Of a stretch of 64,000 nucleotides of DNA, positions 46,762 to 54,736 are shown one piece after another (position 1 is the stretch's first letter; each line of letters begins with the position of its first letter). A program made the position numbers and the translations under genes. The stretch is from Hydrogenophaga sp. Its GTDB lineage: Bacteria; Pseudomonadota; Gammaproteobacteria; Burkholderiales; Burkholderiaceae_C. The stretch covers positions 1-64,000 of the forward strand of contig NZ_JADMJO010000013.1 of assembly GCF_018780385.1 (NCBI RefSeq), given 5' to 3'. The notes under the pieces were generated by a model that saw only the letters and a program-made list of their open reading frames with translations, made no database searches and had not been told where the DNA came from.

Positions 46762-48021
46762 TCAGAGCGGCAGCCGCACAACAAACCGGGCACCTCCGCC
46801 AGGCCGATCTTCGCAGTGCACACGTCCGCCATGCTGTTCGACGATGGTCTTGACCAGCGACAGGCCCAGGCCCACGCCGCCTTCGCGTTCGCTCGCGCCG
46901 GGCAAGCGGTAGAAGGCCTCGAAGATGCGGGCGCGCAACTCGGCCGGCACGCCCGGGCCTCTGTCCTCAACCCACAGCACCGCGGCACGCTGACCCCCCT
47001 CCTGATCGATCGAGAGCCTCAAGCGCACCTCGGGTTCGGCCCCATCCAAAGCGGAGAGCGCCGTGCTCTGCCCGTAGCGGCGCGCGTTCTCCAACAAGTT
47101 GCGCAGCACACGCCTGAGCAGTTTGGTGTGGCCCTGCACGAGCGCGGGTGACGCCCCAGGGGCAATGTCCAGGTCGGCGCCCGTGCGGGCGCACTCCTCG
47201 GCAGCCAGCCCCACCAGATCCACTTCTTCGGTTGACCCCAGCGCCGACACGTCGCTGGCGTCGCGCAGATCCAGCCGGCTGGCCAGCAGAATTTCGTCGA
47301 TCAGTTGATCCAGCTCGTCGATGCTGCGCGCCATTTCGCGGCGCTGCTGAGCGCTCACGCTCTCGTGCCCCAGCAGTTCCAGGCCCATGCGGATGCGCGC
47401 CAGCGGAGACCTCAGTTCGTGCGACGCATTGGCCAGCAGGGACTTGTGTGACTTCACCAGGATCTGCACTCGCTCGGCGGCTGCGTTGAAGCGCTCGGCC
47501 AGGAAGGCCACCTCGTCCTGCCCTTGCACCGGCAGGCGGGTAGAGAGATCACCGTTGCCCCAACGCTCCACGCCCTTCTGCAGGATTTCCAATCGTTTGG
47601 TGAGGCGCCGAACGATCGGGTAGGCGCCGGCCGCCACGGCCAGAGCCACGAAACCCAGCAGCCAGGCAAAACCGGTGGGTGTCTGCAACCACGCGGGCGC
47701 GCGGCGGCCCGGGTTGTTCGAGCCCTCGGGACGGTTGGGACGTGGCAACAGCACGAACAGCTTCTGCCCGTCTTTCATGTTCACTTCGAATTCCCAGCCG
47801 CCTCCCGGGATGCGCACGGCACGCGCCGGAGACTCACCAATGACCTCGCGGGTCGCATCACGAACCACGATCGTGCGGGTCACCCGCGCGTCGCGCTCGG
47901 CGCGATCATCGTCCAACGCCTGTTGCCACAACCAGCCAACGACCAGAGTGAGCACCGTCACGGCGGCCACCACCGCGAGCCAGATGCGCAGGTAGAGCTT
48001 GGAGCCGAAGAATGCCTTCAT
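46762..48021 (-). CDS. two-component sensor histidine kinase
   Basis: A 419-residue EnvZ/RstB-like kinase. It has a transmembrane helix near residues 12-33 (IWLAVVAAVTVLTLVVGW), a short periplasmic domain of about 80 residues, and a second helix near 118-136. A HAMP segment follows (LTKRLEILQKGVERWGNGDLSTRLP), then the H-box NASHELRSPLARIRMGLEL with His201, the N-box LLENARRYGQ and the G-boxes VEDRGPGVP and GGVGLGLSLVKTI. It should phosphorylate the regulator encoded upstream on the same strand. ATG 48021 is chosen; the track start (48234) lies inside the regulator gene. Signal unknown. Confidence 0.9.
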   Translation of the reverse strand: MKAFFGSKLYLRIWLAVVAAVTVLTLVVGWLWQQALDDDRAERDARVTRTIVVRDATREVIGESPARAVRIPGGGWEFEVNMKDGQKLFVLLPRPNRPEGSNNPGRRAPAWLQTPTGFAWLLGFVALAVAAGAYPIVRRLTKRLEILQKGVERWGNGDLSTRLPVQGQDEVAFLAERFNAAAERVQILVKSHKSLLANASHELRSPLARIRMGLELLGHESVSAQQRREMARSIDELDQLIDEILLASRLDLRDASDVSALGSTEEVDLVGLAAEECARTGADLDIAPGASPALVQGHTKLLRRVLRNLLENARRYGQSTALSALDGAEPEVRLRLSIDQEGGQRAAVLWVEDRGPGVPAELRARIFEAFYRLPGASEREGGVGLGLSLVKTIVEQHGGRVHCEDRPGGGARFVVRLPL

Positions 48022-48035
48022 GGCGTTTCGCCGCC

Positions 48036-48103
48036 GGGCCGCCCCAAGGCGAAACAGCCCCCTTGGGGGCCAGCGACCCGCGCAGCGGTGGAGCGTGGGG
48101 GCC
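48036..48103. repeat. GC-rich intergenic repeat-like element
   Basis: Between the regulator and kinase genes lies GGGCCGCCCCAAGGCGAAACAG, then the palindrome-like GCCCCCTTGGGGGC (48057-48070), then CAGCGACCCGCGCAGCGGTGGAGCGTGGGGGC. I recall very similar intergenic strings as dispersed repeats in Comamonadaceae genomes; that is memory, not a search. It may affect the relative expression of the two genes. Confidence 0.45.
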
Positions 48104-48109
48104 TCATGC

Positions 48110-48826
48110 TCAATCTTGCTGCTTCGCGAAAACGTATCCAACCCCGCGCACCGTGAGGATGCGTTTGGGGTCCTTGCTGTCGACTTCGATCGCATTGCGG
48201 ATACGGCCGATGTGAACGTCGATCGAGCGGTCAAAGGCCTCGAGCTCGCGCCCGCGCACCGCTTCCATGATCTGGTCGCGCGTGAGCACGCGCCCGGCCC
48301 GTTCGGCCATGGCCACGAGCAGGTCGAACTGGTACGAGGTGAGCTCGCACGCCTGACCCGACACCACCACCGTGCGCGCGTCGCGGTCGATGTCCAGCGA
48401 ACCGAAGCGCATCACGGGCGTGCTGCGCGACACGCTGGCGCTGCCCGTCTCGCCGCGGCGGCGCAAGACGGCACGCACGCGGGCCAGCAACTCGCGCGGC
48501 TCGAAGGGCTTGGGCAGGTAGTCGTCCGCGCCGAGCTCCAGGCCGATGATGCGGTCCATCGGGTCACCCTTGGCGGTGAGCATGAGCACGGGCACGCGCG
48601 CCACGTCGCCTTGAAGCGCGCGGATGCGCCGGCAGACTTCCAGTCCATCAATGCCCGGCATCATCAGGTCGAGGATGACCAGTTCGGGCTGGATGAGTTG
48701 CAGCTGCTCCAGTCCCGCTTCGCCGTCGGCGGCATGGGTCACCTCAAAGCCGGACTGGCCGAGGTACTCGACGACCATCTTGGCCAGACGGGCGTCGTCT
48801 TCAATCATCAACAGCTGGGATGTCAT
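48110..48826 (-). CDS. OmpR/RstA-type response regulator
   Basis: A 238-residue regulator. The receiver domain (residues 1-120) has the acidic pair ED at 9-10 in LLMIEDDARLAKMV, phospho-acceptor Asp53 in LVILDLMMPGIDG, and Lys in DDYLPKPFEPRELL. A winged-helix DNA-binding domain follows from about 135 (LTSYQFDLLVAMAERAGRVLTRDQIM, HIGRIRNAIE, RGVGYVF). It is cotranscribed with the kinase gene 88 bases downstream. It lies 99 bases after ampG on the same strand. Regulon unknown. Confidence 0.93.
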   Translation of the reverse strand: MTSQLLMIEDDARLAKMVVEYLGQSGFEVTHAADGEAGLEQLQLIQPELVILDLMMPGIDGLEVCRRIRALQGDVARVPVLMLTAKGDPMDRIIGLELGADDYLPKPFEPRELLARVRAVLRRRGETGSASVSRSTPVMRFGSLDIDRDARTVVVSGQACELTSYQFDLLVAMAERAGRVLTRDQIMEAVRGRELEAFDRSIDVHIGRIRNAIEVDSKDPKRILTVRGVGYVFAKQQD

Positions 48827-48925
48827 GGGTTTTTGTGGTGACTTGGGTCGTTAACCCCACAGGGTGGGGGCCAGGTGTGAACACGGGTTGTGGAAGGCGT
48901 AAAGAAACGTGAATGTCGCGCCCGC

Positions 48926-50314
48926 TCAGGGTCGGTTGCCCACCGGAGCCACGCGAGAGGCCAGCCAGACCAGCAACAGCACCGGCACGCCAAGGCAGGC
49001 CGTCGCGGTAAAAAAGGTGGCGTAGTCGTATGTGTCAACGAACGCACCCGAATAGCCCGCGAGCCACTTGGGCGCGAGCAGCATCATGGAGCTGAACAGC
49101 GCGTACTGCGTGGCGGAGTAACTCACGTTGGTCAAGCCCGACAGGTAGGCAATGAACGCGGCGGAGGCCACGCCGGCGCTCAGGTTGTCGGCTGAAATCA
49201 CAAACACCAGCGCGGTCACGTCGTGGCCATGCCCGGCCAACCACGCAAAGAGCAGGTTGCTCGCCGCCGAGAGCACAGCCCCCAGCATGAGCACGCGCAT
49301 CACGCCCAGCTTGAGCGAGAGCGCGCCGCCGATGAAAGCACCCACCAGGGTCATGATCACGCCGAACACCTTGGTGACCGCCGCCACCTCGTCCTTGGTG
49401 TAGCCCATGTCCACATAAAACGGATTGGCCATGATGCCCATGACCACGTCGCTGATGCGGTAGACCCCGATGAGCGCGAGGATCAGCACCGCTTGCTTGC
49501 CGTAGCGCTTGAGGAAGTCGGCGAATGGTTCGACAAGAGCGCTGCGCAGCCATTCGGCGGCGTTCTTTGACGGCGGCAGCGCCACCCGGACCGGTTCACG
49601 CGAAAACAGCACGGTGAACACGCCCACCAGCATGCTCGCCGCCATCACCAGATAGGCCGTGGTCCAAGCCGCCTGCTGATACAACACACCGGGCACAGCG
49701 CCCGCTACGGCAGCCACCGGGGCCACCTCGGCACGCGCGGCGATCCACAACACACCGGCACCGGCCCAGATCATCGCCAGGCGGTAGCCGGTCTGGTAGG
49801 TCGCGGCCAGAGCACCCTGGTGGCGCACGTCGGCCGACTCGATGCGAAATGCATCCAGCGCAATGTCTTGCGTGGCTGAAGCGAATGCCACGGCGAGCGC
49901 GCACCACACCACCGTGGTCAGCCCCGTGCGCGGGTCGGACAATGCCATGCCGACCAGCGAGGCCATGATGAGGAATTGCGACAGCAGCAACCAGCTGCGC
50001 CGCCGCCCGAGCCAGTGGGTCAGAAACGGCAGCGGCAACCGGTCCACCAACGGCGCCCAGCACCATTTGAACGCGTAGGCCAGCCCCACCCAGCTCAAGT
50101 AGCCGATGGTCGTTCGGTCCAGGCCGGCTTCGCGCAGGCGAAAGCTCAGGGTACCCAGCACCAGCAGCAGCGGCAGGCCGGCGGAAAACCCCAACGCGAA
50201 CATGCGCAGGCTGGCCGGCTCCAGATACACGCGCAGGGTTTCGCCCCAGGTCGGGCTGGGCTGCGGCGTCGGCTCGGCGGCCGACGGGCTTGTCACGGAA
50301 GTGGGTGGGGACAT
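48926..50314 (-). CDS. ampG: AmpG-like muropeptide permease (MFS)
   Basis: A 462-residue major-facilitator protein with about twelve to fourteen helices. Strong AmpG markers are FALGFSAGLPLLLVLGTLSFRLREAGLD near residue 40, GLAYAFKWCWAPLVDRLPLP near 76 and SATQDIALDAFRIE near 146. AmpG imports anhydro-muropeptides from the periplasm for cell-wall recycling. It diverges from the M48 protease gene across 70 bases and precedes the two-component genes on the minus strand. All family segments are intact. Confidence 0.88.
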   Translation of the reverse strand: MSPPTSVTSPSAAEPTPQPSPTWGETLRVYLEPASLRMFALGFSAGLPLLLVLGTLSFRLREAGLDRTTIGYLSWVGLAYAFKWCWAPLVDRLPLPFLTHWLGRRRSWLLLSQFLIMASLVGMALSDPRTGLTTVVWCALAVAFASATQDIALDAFRIESADVRHQGALAATYQTGYRLAMIWAGAGVLWIAARAEVAPVAAVAGAVPGVLYQQAAWTTAYLVMAASMLVGVFTVLFSREPVRVALPPSKNAAEWLRSALVEPFADFLKRYGKQAVLILALIGVYRISDVVMGIMANPFYVDMGYTKDEVAAVTKVFGVIMTLVGAFIGGALSLKLGVMRVLMLGAVLSAASNLLFAWLAGHGHDVTALVFVISADNLSAGVASAAFIAYLSGLTNVSYSATQYALFSSMMLLAPKWLAGYSGAFVDTYDYATFFTATACLGVPVLLLVWLASRVAPVGNRP

Positions 50315-50384
50315 CGGCAGGCCGTTGAGAGGGTAGGGTTCGCTGGGGTGGGCACACCCCCTGGGCTTTGACTATTATTCACGC

Positions 50385-51251
50385 ATGTGTTTCATCTGCG
50401 ACCTCAAGTCTGACCCATCCCCCGCACCACGGCCCGATCACGTCTGGTCGGCCCGTCGCGGCTTCCTGCTCGCGGGCACCGCAGCTGCTGCCGGCAGTGT
50501 GCTGCCAGCGGCCGCACAGGTGGATGTGGGCCAGGCATCGGCCCTGCGCAACCTGGTGCCGGCGGAAGAACTCGAAGGCGCTGCGAACCAGCAATACGCC
50601 CAGATGATGAGCGAGGCCAACACCAAGAAACTCCTGTTGCCGACCAGCCACCCAGAAGTGCAGCGGCTGCGCAATATCGCGCGCCGCATCATTCCGCATT
50701 CCCCGCAATGGAACAAGCGAGCCAGCAACTGGAAGTGGGAGGTCAACCTGATCCGCAGCGATCAGGTGAACGCGTTCTGCATGCCGGGCGGCAAGATCGC
50801 CTTCTACACCGGGATCCTGGAGAAGTTGCAGCTCAACGACGACGAGACCGCCATGATCATGGGCCACGAAATGGCCCACGCACTGCGCGAACACGCACGT
50901 GCCCGCGTGGCCAAGAGCAGCGCGACGAGCATCGGTCTGTCCATTGCGGCGCAGCTGTTCGGACTCGGCCAGCTCGGTGATGTGGCGGCCAACCTCGGCA
51001 CGCAGCTGCTCACACTCAGGTTCAGCCGGGAAGACGAAACCGAAGCCGACCTGGTGGGTCTGGAGCTCGCGGCTCGTGCCGCCTATCAGCCACGGGCCAG
51101 TGTGAGTTTGTGGCAAAAAATGACGTCGGCCGGCGGCGGTGCCAGCCCGGGGTTCCTCTCCACCCACCCCAGCGGCCCCAACCGCATCCGCGAGCTTGAA
51201 GCCAATGTGCCGCGCGTGCAGGGCCTGTACGAACAGGCCCGAAAGGGTTGA
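50385..51251 (+). CDS. M48-family metalloprotease with twin-arginine-like signal
   Basis: A 288-residue M48C-type peptidase, related to YcaL/LoiP-like and BepA-type proteins. The zinc motif is HEMAH (161-165) in IMGHEMAHALREHAR, with the third ligand Glu in SREDETEADLVGLELA near residue 217. The N-terminus has ARRGFLLAGTAAAAGSVLPAAAQ, with twin arginines at 24-25 followed by a hydrophobic core and an Ala-rich cleavage-like site, suggesting Tat export. An unusual CFIC pair precedes it. The protein is likely periplasmic and involved in envelope quality control. Confidence 0.85.
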   Translation: MCFICDLKSDPSPAPRPDHVWSARRGFLLAGTAAAAGSVLPAAAQVDVGQASALRNLVPAEELEGAANQQYAQMMSEANTKKLLLPTSHPEVQRLRNIARRIIPHSPQWNKRASNWKWEVNLIRSDQVNAFCMPGGKIAFYTGILEKLQLNDDETAMIMGHEMAHALREHARARVAKSSATSIGLSIAAQLFGLGQLGDVAANLGTQLLTLRFSREDETEADLVGLELAARAAYQPRASVSLWQKMTSAGGGASPGFLSTHPSGPNRIRELEANVPRVQGLYEQARKG

Positions 51252-51257
51252 ACGGCC

Positions 51258-53684
51258 TCAGTTGAGCAGGCGTTCGGGATTGGCGTCGAGCTTGGAGAGC
51301 GCGTCGCGCGTGGCGCGCACGGTGAGCGCTTCTTCCTCGCTCGGCACCAGCAACCCCGCCTGCAGATACGAAGCAACGCGGGTTGCCTGGATCAGGAAAC
51401 AACGACCACCGTTGGTGACGAACAAATACAGTTGACCCCGCTGGCTGCGCCAGGCGAGCTGCACGCTGTTGAGTTTGCCGTTGTGGTCCAGGCCAAACCA
51501 CGAGCCGATCTGCAGTTCGATCGCCCACGAGCGCATGGCCTCGTTCGGCTGACTGCCGCCCTGGTTGATCACCTCGATGTTGCTGGCGTCCACGCCGGTG
51601 ATCATCTCGATGCTCTCGTTGTTCAGGTCCAGATCACCCAGGCCATCGGCCGGCAGGTAGTCTTCCAGGTTGGCCAGTCGCTCAGACAGGTTGTCCAGCT
51701 GCTCCTGCGAAATGGCTTCGGTGCGAGACATGAAGGCATCGGCCAGCGTGTCGCTCACCGTCTTGATGTGCTGATCCTGCATGCCAGTGGTGAACCCCAG
51801 CAGCCCCATGCCTTGGCGCAGGCGCTGCAGCAGCGCTGGCAGTTGCTGGATCACGCGGGCGCGGTCGTCGCGGTTGGGCTTGGCGCTGGCCGCCCACAGC
51901 AGATCGGATGCCACCTGCTTGAGTGCGCCGGTTTCCTCGTGGCGCAGGCCGTACTTCACGCTGGACACGGCGAGCACGTCCACCCACACCTTGAACAGAA
52001 AGTCGCGCACCTCGTCGCGCACCGGCACGTCGTCCAGCAGCTTGCGCAATTCGATCGTGTACTGCACCGACAGCGTTTCCTTCTGCTCGACCTGCTGGGC
52101 CACGCTGACGAAGCGGCTCGCGCTGCCCTGCTCGCTCAGGTAGGTCGACAGAAACTTCTGGAACTCGTCAAAGACCAGCTGAAATACGCGACGGCCCGTC
52201 TCCGGATACTGCTCGATCACCTGCACCACGCGCTTGATTTCGGCCTCCAGCGCGGCCGAACTCACGTTGGACTCGAAACCCATCACGCACGACCCCATGC
52301 GGTCGATCAGGCGGCGGGCGGGGTGCTGCAGCGCGCTGAAGAACTCCGGTTCGGCCAGCGCCACGCGCAGCACGGGAATCTGCAAACGGGCGAACCACAC
52401 GCGCACGCTGGGTGGAATGCGCTCTTCGGCGAGGATGCTTTGAAACATCAGCGCCACCACCTCGATGGTGGCCTTCTCGGTCGGGGTGCTGGCGGCCTGC
52501 TTGAGTTCGGCCGTGCGCTGACGCAAACTGGTGGCCGCCCTCTCCACGTGGGTGGCGTCCATGTAGACAGCCCCGGGTCGGCTGTTGCCCGAGACGTAGA
52601 ACCCCGCGCCTGCACTGTCGCCGGGCATCACCCTTTGCATGGCCTGCTGCAGGCCGGGTGAAGGGGGCAGTATCTGGGTGGCTTCGAAGTCGCCACCCAC
52701 CTTGTCGATCAGCATGCGCCGCAGTCGACCCACGACGCCCTGTGCACGCATGCGGGCGCGCGCCAAAGGCGACGCATTGGTCATCATGCGGGTCTCGTCC
52801 TGCACGCCCATGCCTGAAGAGCCTGTGGCACCCGAACGGGCCCCGGCGCCACCGGTGGTCCCCGCTTCACCCGGGTCTGCGCTGGAACCGCGGCCCTGGC
52901 TCGAATCCAGGCCCGTGCGGGCAGGGCGGAAAGCGCCCCCACCCCTCGATCCCGGGTCTGCGCCCGAGGCAGGAACACGGGCGCCCACCGGAAGGGACTG
53001 CGGCGGCGCAGCGGGCGGGCCGTCCGTGCGGGCTCCGGGTGTGCGCCTGACGAGCGCCTGCAGATCGATCTCTTTCATCACGCCACTGGCCACGAGAAAC
53101 TCGTTGGCGGCCTTGTAGGCGCCGTGCAACTTGTCGGTCATCACCGGCGCCAGTGCGTCCTGCACCAGGAGCCAGGCATCGCGGGTCATCTGTGTGTCAA
53201 GCCACTGGTCCACCAAAATGCGCGCGGTCACATCGGGCAACAGCACGTCTCCGCGAGGCATCTCCTGGCGCTGCTCGAGATGCTGAATGCGCAAGCGCAG
53301 TTCGTTGAGCTCGGTGGACGATTTTTCCAGCACCTTCATGGCCAGGCGTGACGCCATGATCTGGTCGTCGATGGCACCTTCGGCCACCAGTTCAAGCGCG
53401 CCTGACATGCTCACCAACTGACCCGAGCTGGACACACGGGGGAGCAGGGTGCGCTGCAAGGCCTTGCGGCTCTGGTTGAGCCAGGTGGTCTGGTGTTTCT
53501 GAAAGGCGGTCCAGGCGTCGCGTCGGGCCTGGCTCTCTCGAGTCGGGCCGGCCTGGTCGAGGATGGAGGTCAGGCGGGTGTCACAGGCCTTGACCATTTC
53601 GGGAAGGGCACGGCCCACGTGAACCACGAAGAGTTCACGTGCCTGTTTGGCCAGGGAAGAGACGTGCTTATCGGGTGACGACAC
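51258..53684 (-). CDS. DUF1631 family protein
   Basis: An 808-residue protein matching the DUF1631 family in layout: an N-terminal helical part (VKACDTRLTSILDQAG), a low-complexity linker around residues 225-300 rich in Gly/Ala/Ser/Pro, a long helical middle (FDEFQKFLSTYLSEQGSA) and a C-terminal domain around SWFGLDHNGKLNSVQLAWRSQRGQLYLFV that resembles PilZ-like beta strands. The family is frequent in beta- and gammaproteobacteria and lacks a settled role. It is sometimes mislabelled thymidine phosphorylase. It reads on the secF strand, 83 bases downstream. Confidence 0.8.
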   Translation of the reverse strand: MSSPDKHVSSLAKQARELFVVHVGRALPEMVKACDTRLTSILDQAGPTRESQARRDAWTAFQKHQTTWLNQSRKALQRTLLPRVSSSGQLVSMSGALELVAEGAIDDQIMASRLAMKVLEKSSTELNELRLRIQHLEQRQEMPRGDVLLPDVTARILVDQWLDTQMTRDAWLLVQDALAPVMTDKLHGAYKAANEFLVASGVMKEIDLQALVRRTPGARTDGPPAAPPQSLPVGARVPASGADPGSRGGGAFRPARTGLDSSQGRGSSADPGEAGTTGGAGARSGATGSSGMGVQDETRMMTNASPLARARMRAQGVVGRLRRMLIDKVGGDFEATQILPPSPGLQQAMQRVMPGDSAGAGFYVSGNSRPGAVYMDATHVERAATSLRQRTAELKQAASTPTEKATIEVVALMFQSILAEERIPPSVRVWFARLQIPVLRVALAEPEFFSALQHPARRLIDRMGSCVMGFESNVSSAALEAEIKRVVQVIEQYPETGRRVFQLVFDEFQKFLSTYLSEQGSASRFVSVAQQVEQKETLSVQYTIELRKLLDDVPVRDEVRDFLFKVWVDVLAVSSVKYGLRHEETGALKQVASDLLWAASAKPNRDDRARVIQQLPALLQRLRQGMGLLGFTTGMQDQHIKTVSDTLADAFMSRTEAISQEQLDNLSERLANLEDYLPADGLGDLDLNNESIEMITGVDASNIEVINQGGSQPNEAMRSWAIELQIGSWFGLDHNGKLNSVQLAWRSQRGQLYLFVTNGGRCFLIQATRVASYLQAGLLVPSEEEALTVRATRDALSKLDANPERLLN

Positions 53685-53767
53685 AATACTTTCAGTATGA
53701 CATGAAAGGAATTAGCAACCCGAGGCGAAACAGCTCTGCAAGGGCATGCTCGTGCCGGTGTTCGCGC

Positions 53768-54721
53768 TTAAACCACAGCGCCTGCATTCGGATCGTCGGG
53801 ATCGCCTTCGTTCTTGCCGGTGGACTTGATCAAGTCCTCGCGCTTGATGCCCAGCCACATGGCAATAGCCGCCGCCACGAACACCGATGAATAGATGCCG
53901 AAGCAGATGCCGATGGTCAGGGCCAGCGCGAAATAGAACAGTGTCGGACCACCGAACAGCAGCATGGACAGCACCATGATCTGGGTGGAGCCGTGGGTGA
54001 TGATGGTGCGGCTGATGGTGGACGTGATCGCGTGATCGATCACCTGCTGCGGTGCCATCTTGCGCTGCTTGCGGAAGGTCTCGCGGATGCGGTCGAATAT
54101 CACCACCGATTCGTTGACCGAGTAGCCGAGCACGGCCAACACGGCGGCCAGCACGGCCAGCGAGAATTCCCACTGGAAAAATGCAAAGAAGCCCAGGATG
54201 ATGACCACGTCGTGCAGGTTGGCGATGATGGCCGAGACCGCGTATTTCCACTCGAAGCGGAAAGCAAGGTAGATCATGATGCCCACGATCACCAGACCGA
54301 GGGCCTTGAGACCGTTGGCGACCAACTCCTGCCCCACCTGAGGTCCCACGAACTCGGTGCGGCGCAGCGCCACGGTCGGGTTCTGTGCCTTCAAGGCGGC
54401 CAGCACGGTCTCGCTCTGCTGACCGGATGACTGCCCGGCCTGCACGGGCAAGCGCAACAGCACGTCGCGCGAGGTGCCGAAGTTCTGCACCGGCACGTCT
54501 GCGTAGCCCAACGACTCGATCACCTTGCGCACCGACTCCAGGTCGGCGGGTTGCTCGTAGGCGACCTCCATCACCGTGCCACCGGTGAACTCGACCGACA
54601 GGTGCAGACCGCGGGTGGTCAGGAAAAAGACGGCGAGCAGGAAGGTGATGGCCGAGATGGCGTTCAGCACGATCGCGTGCCTCATGAACGGGATGTCTTT
54701 GCGGATGCGGAAGAGTTCCAT
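53768..54721 (-). CDS. secF: protein translocase subunit SecF
   Basis: A 317-residue inner-membrane protein with six helices. It shows the SecF signature LSVEFTGGTVMEV near residue 41, GPQVGQELVANGLKAL near 146, and the cytoplasmic/last-loop motif SVNESVVIFDRIRE near 203. SecF with SecD forms the proton-driven accessory complex that pulls preproteins through SecYEG. It follows secD by 15 bases. Length and motifs are canonical. Confidence 0.97.
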   Translation of the reverse strand: MELFRIRKDIPFMRHAIVLNAISAITFLLAVFFLTTRGLHLSVEFTGGTVMEVAYEQPADLESVRKVIESLGYADVPVQNFGTSRDVLLRLPVQAGQSSGQQSETVLAALKAQNPTVALRRTEFVGPQVGQELVANGLKALGLVIVGIMIYLAFRFEWKYAVSAIIANLHDVVIILGFFAFFQWEFSLAVLAAVLAVLGYSVNESVVIFDRIRETFRKQRKMAPQQVIDHAITSTISRTIITHGSTQIMVLSMLLFGGPTLFYFALALTIGICFGIYSSVFVAAAIAMWLGIKREDLIKSTGKNEGDPDDPNAGAVV

Positions 54722-54736
54722 GCTGCGATTCCTCGT

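Noticed and set aside
46573-47151. 192-codon plus-strand ORF after wbpM
   Set aside because: Most of it is antisense to the histidine kinase; the non-overlapping part has no homology-like pattern or ribosome site.
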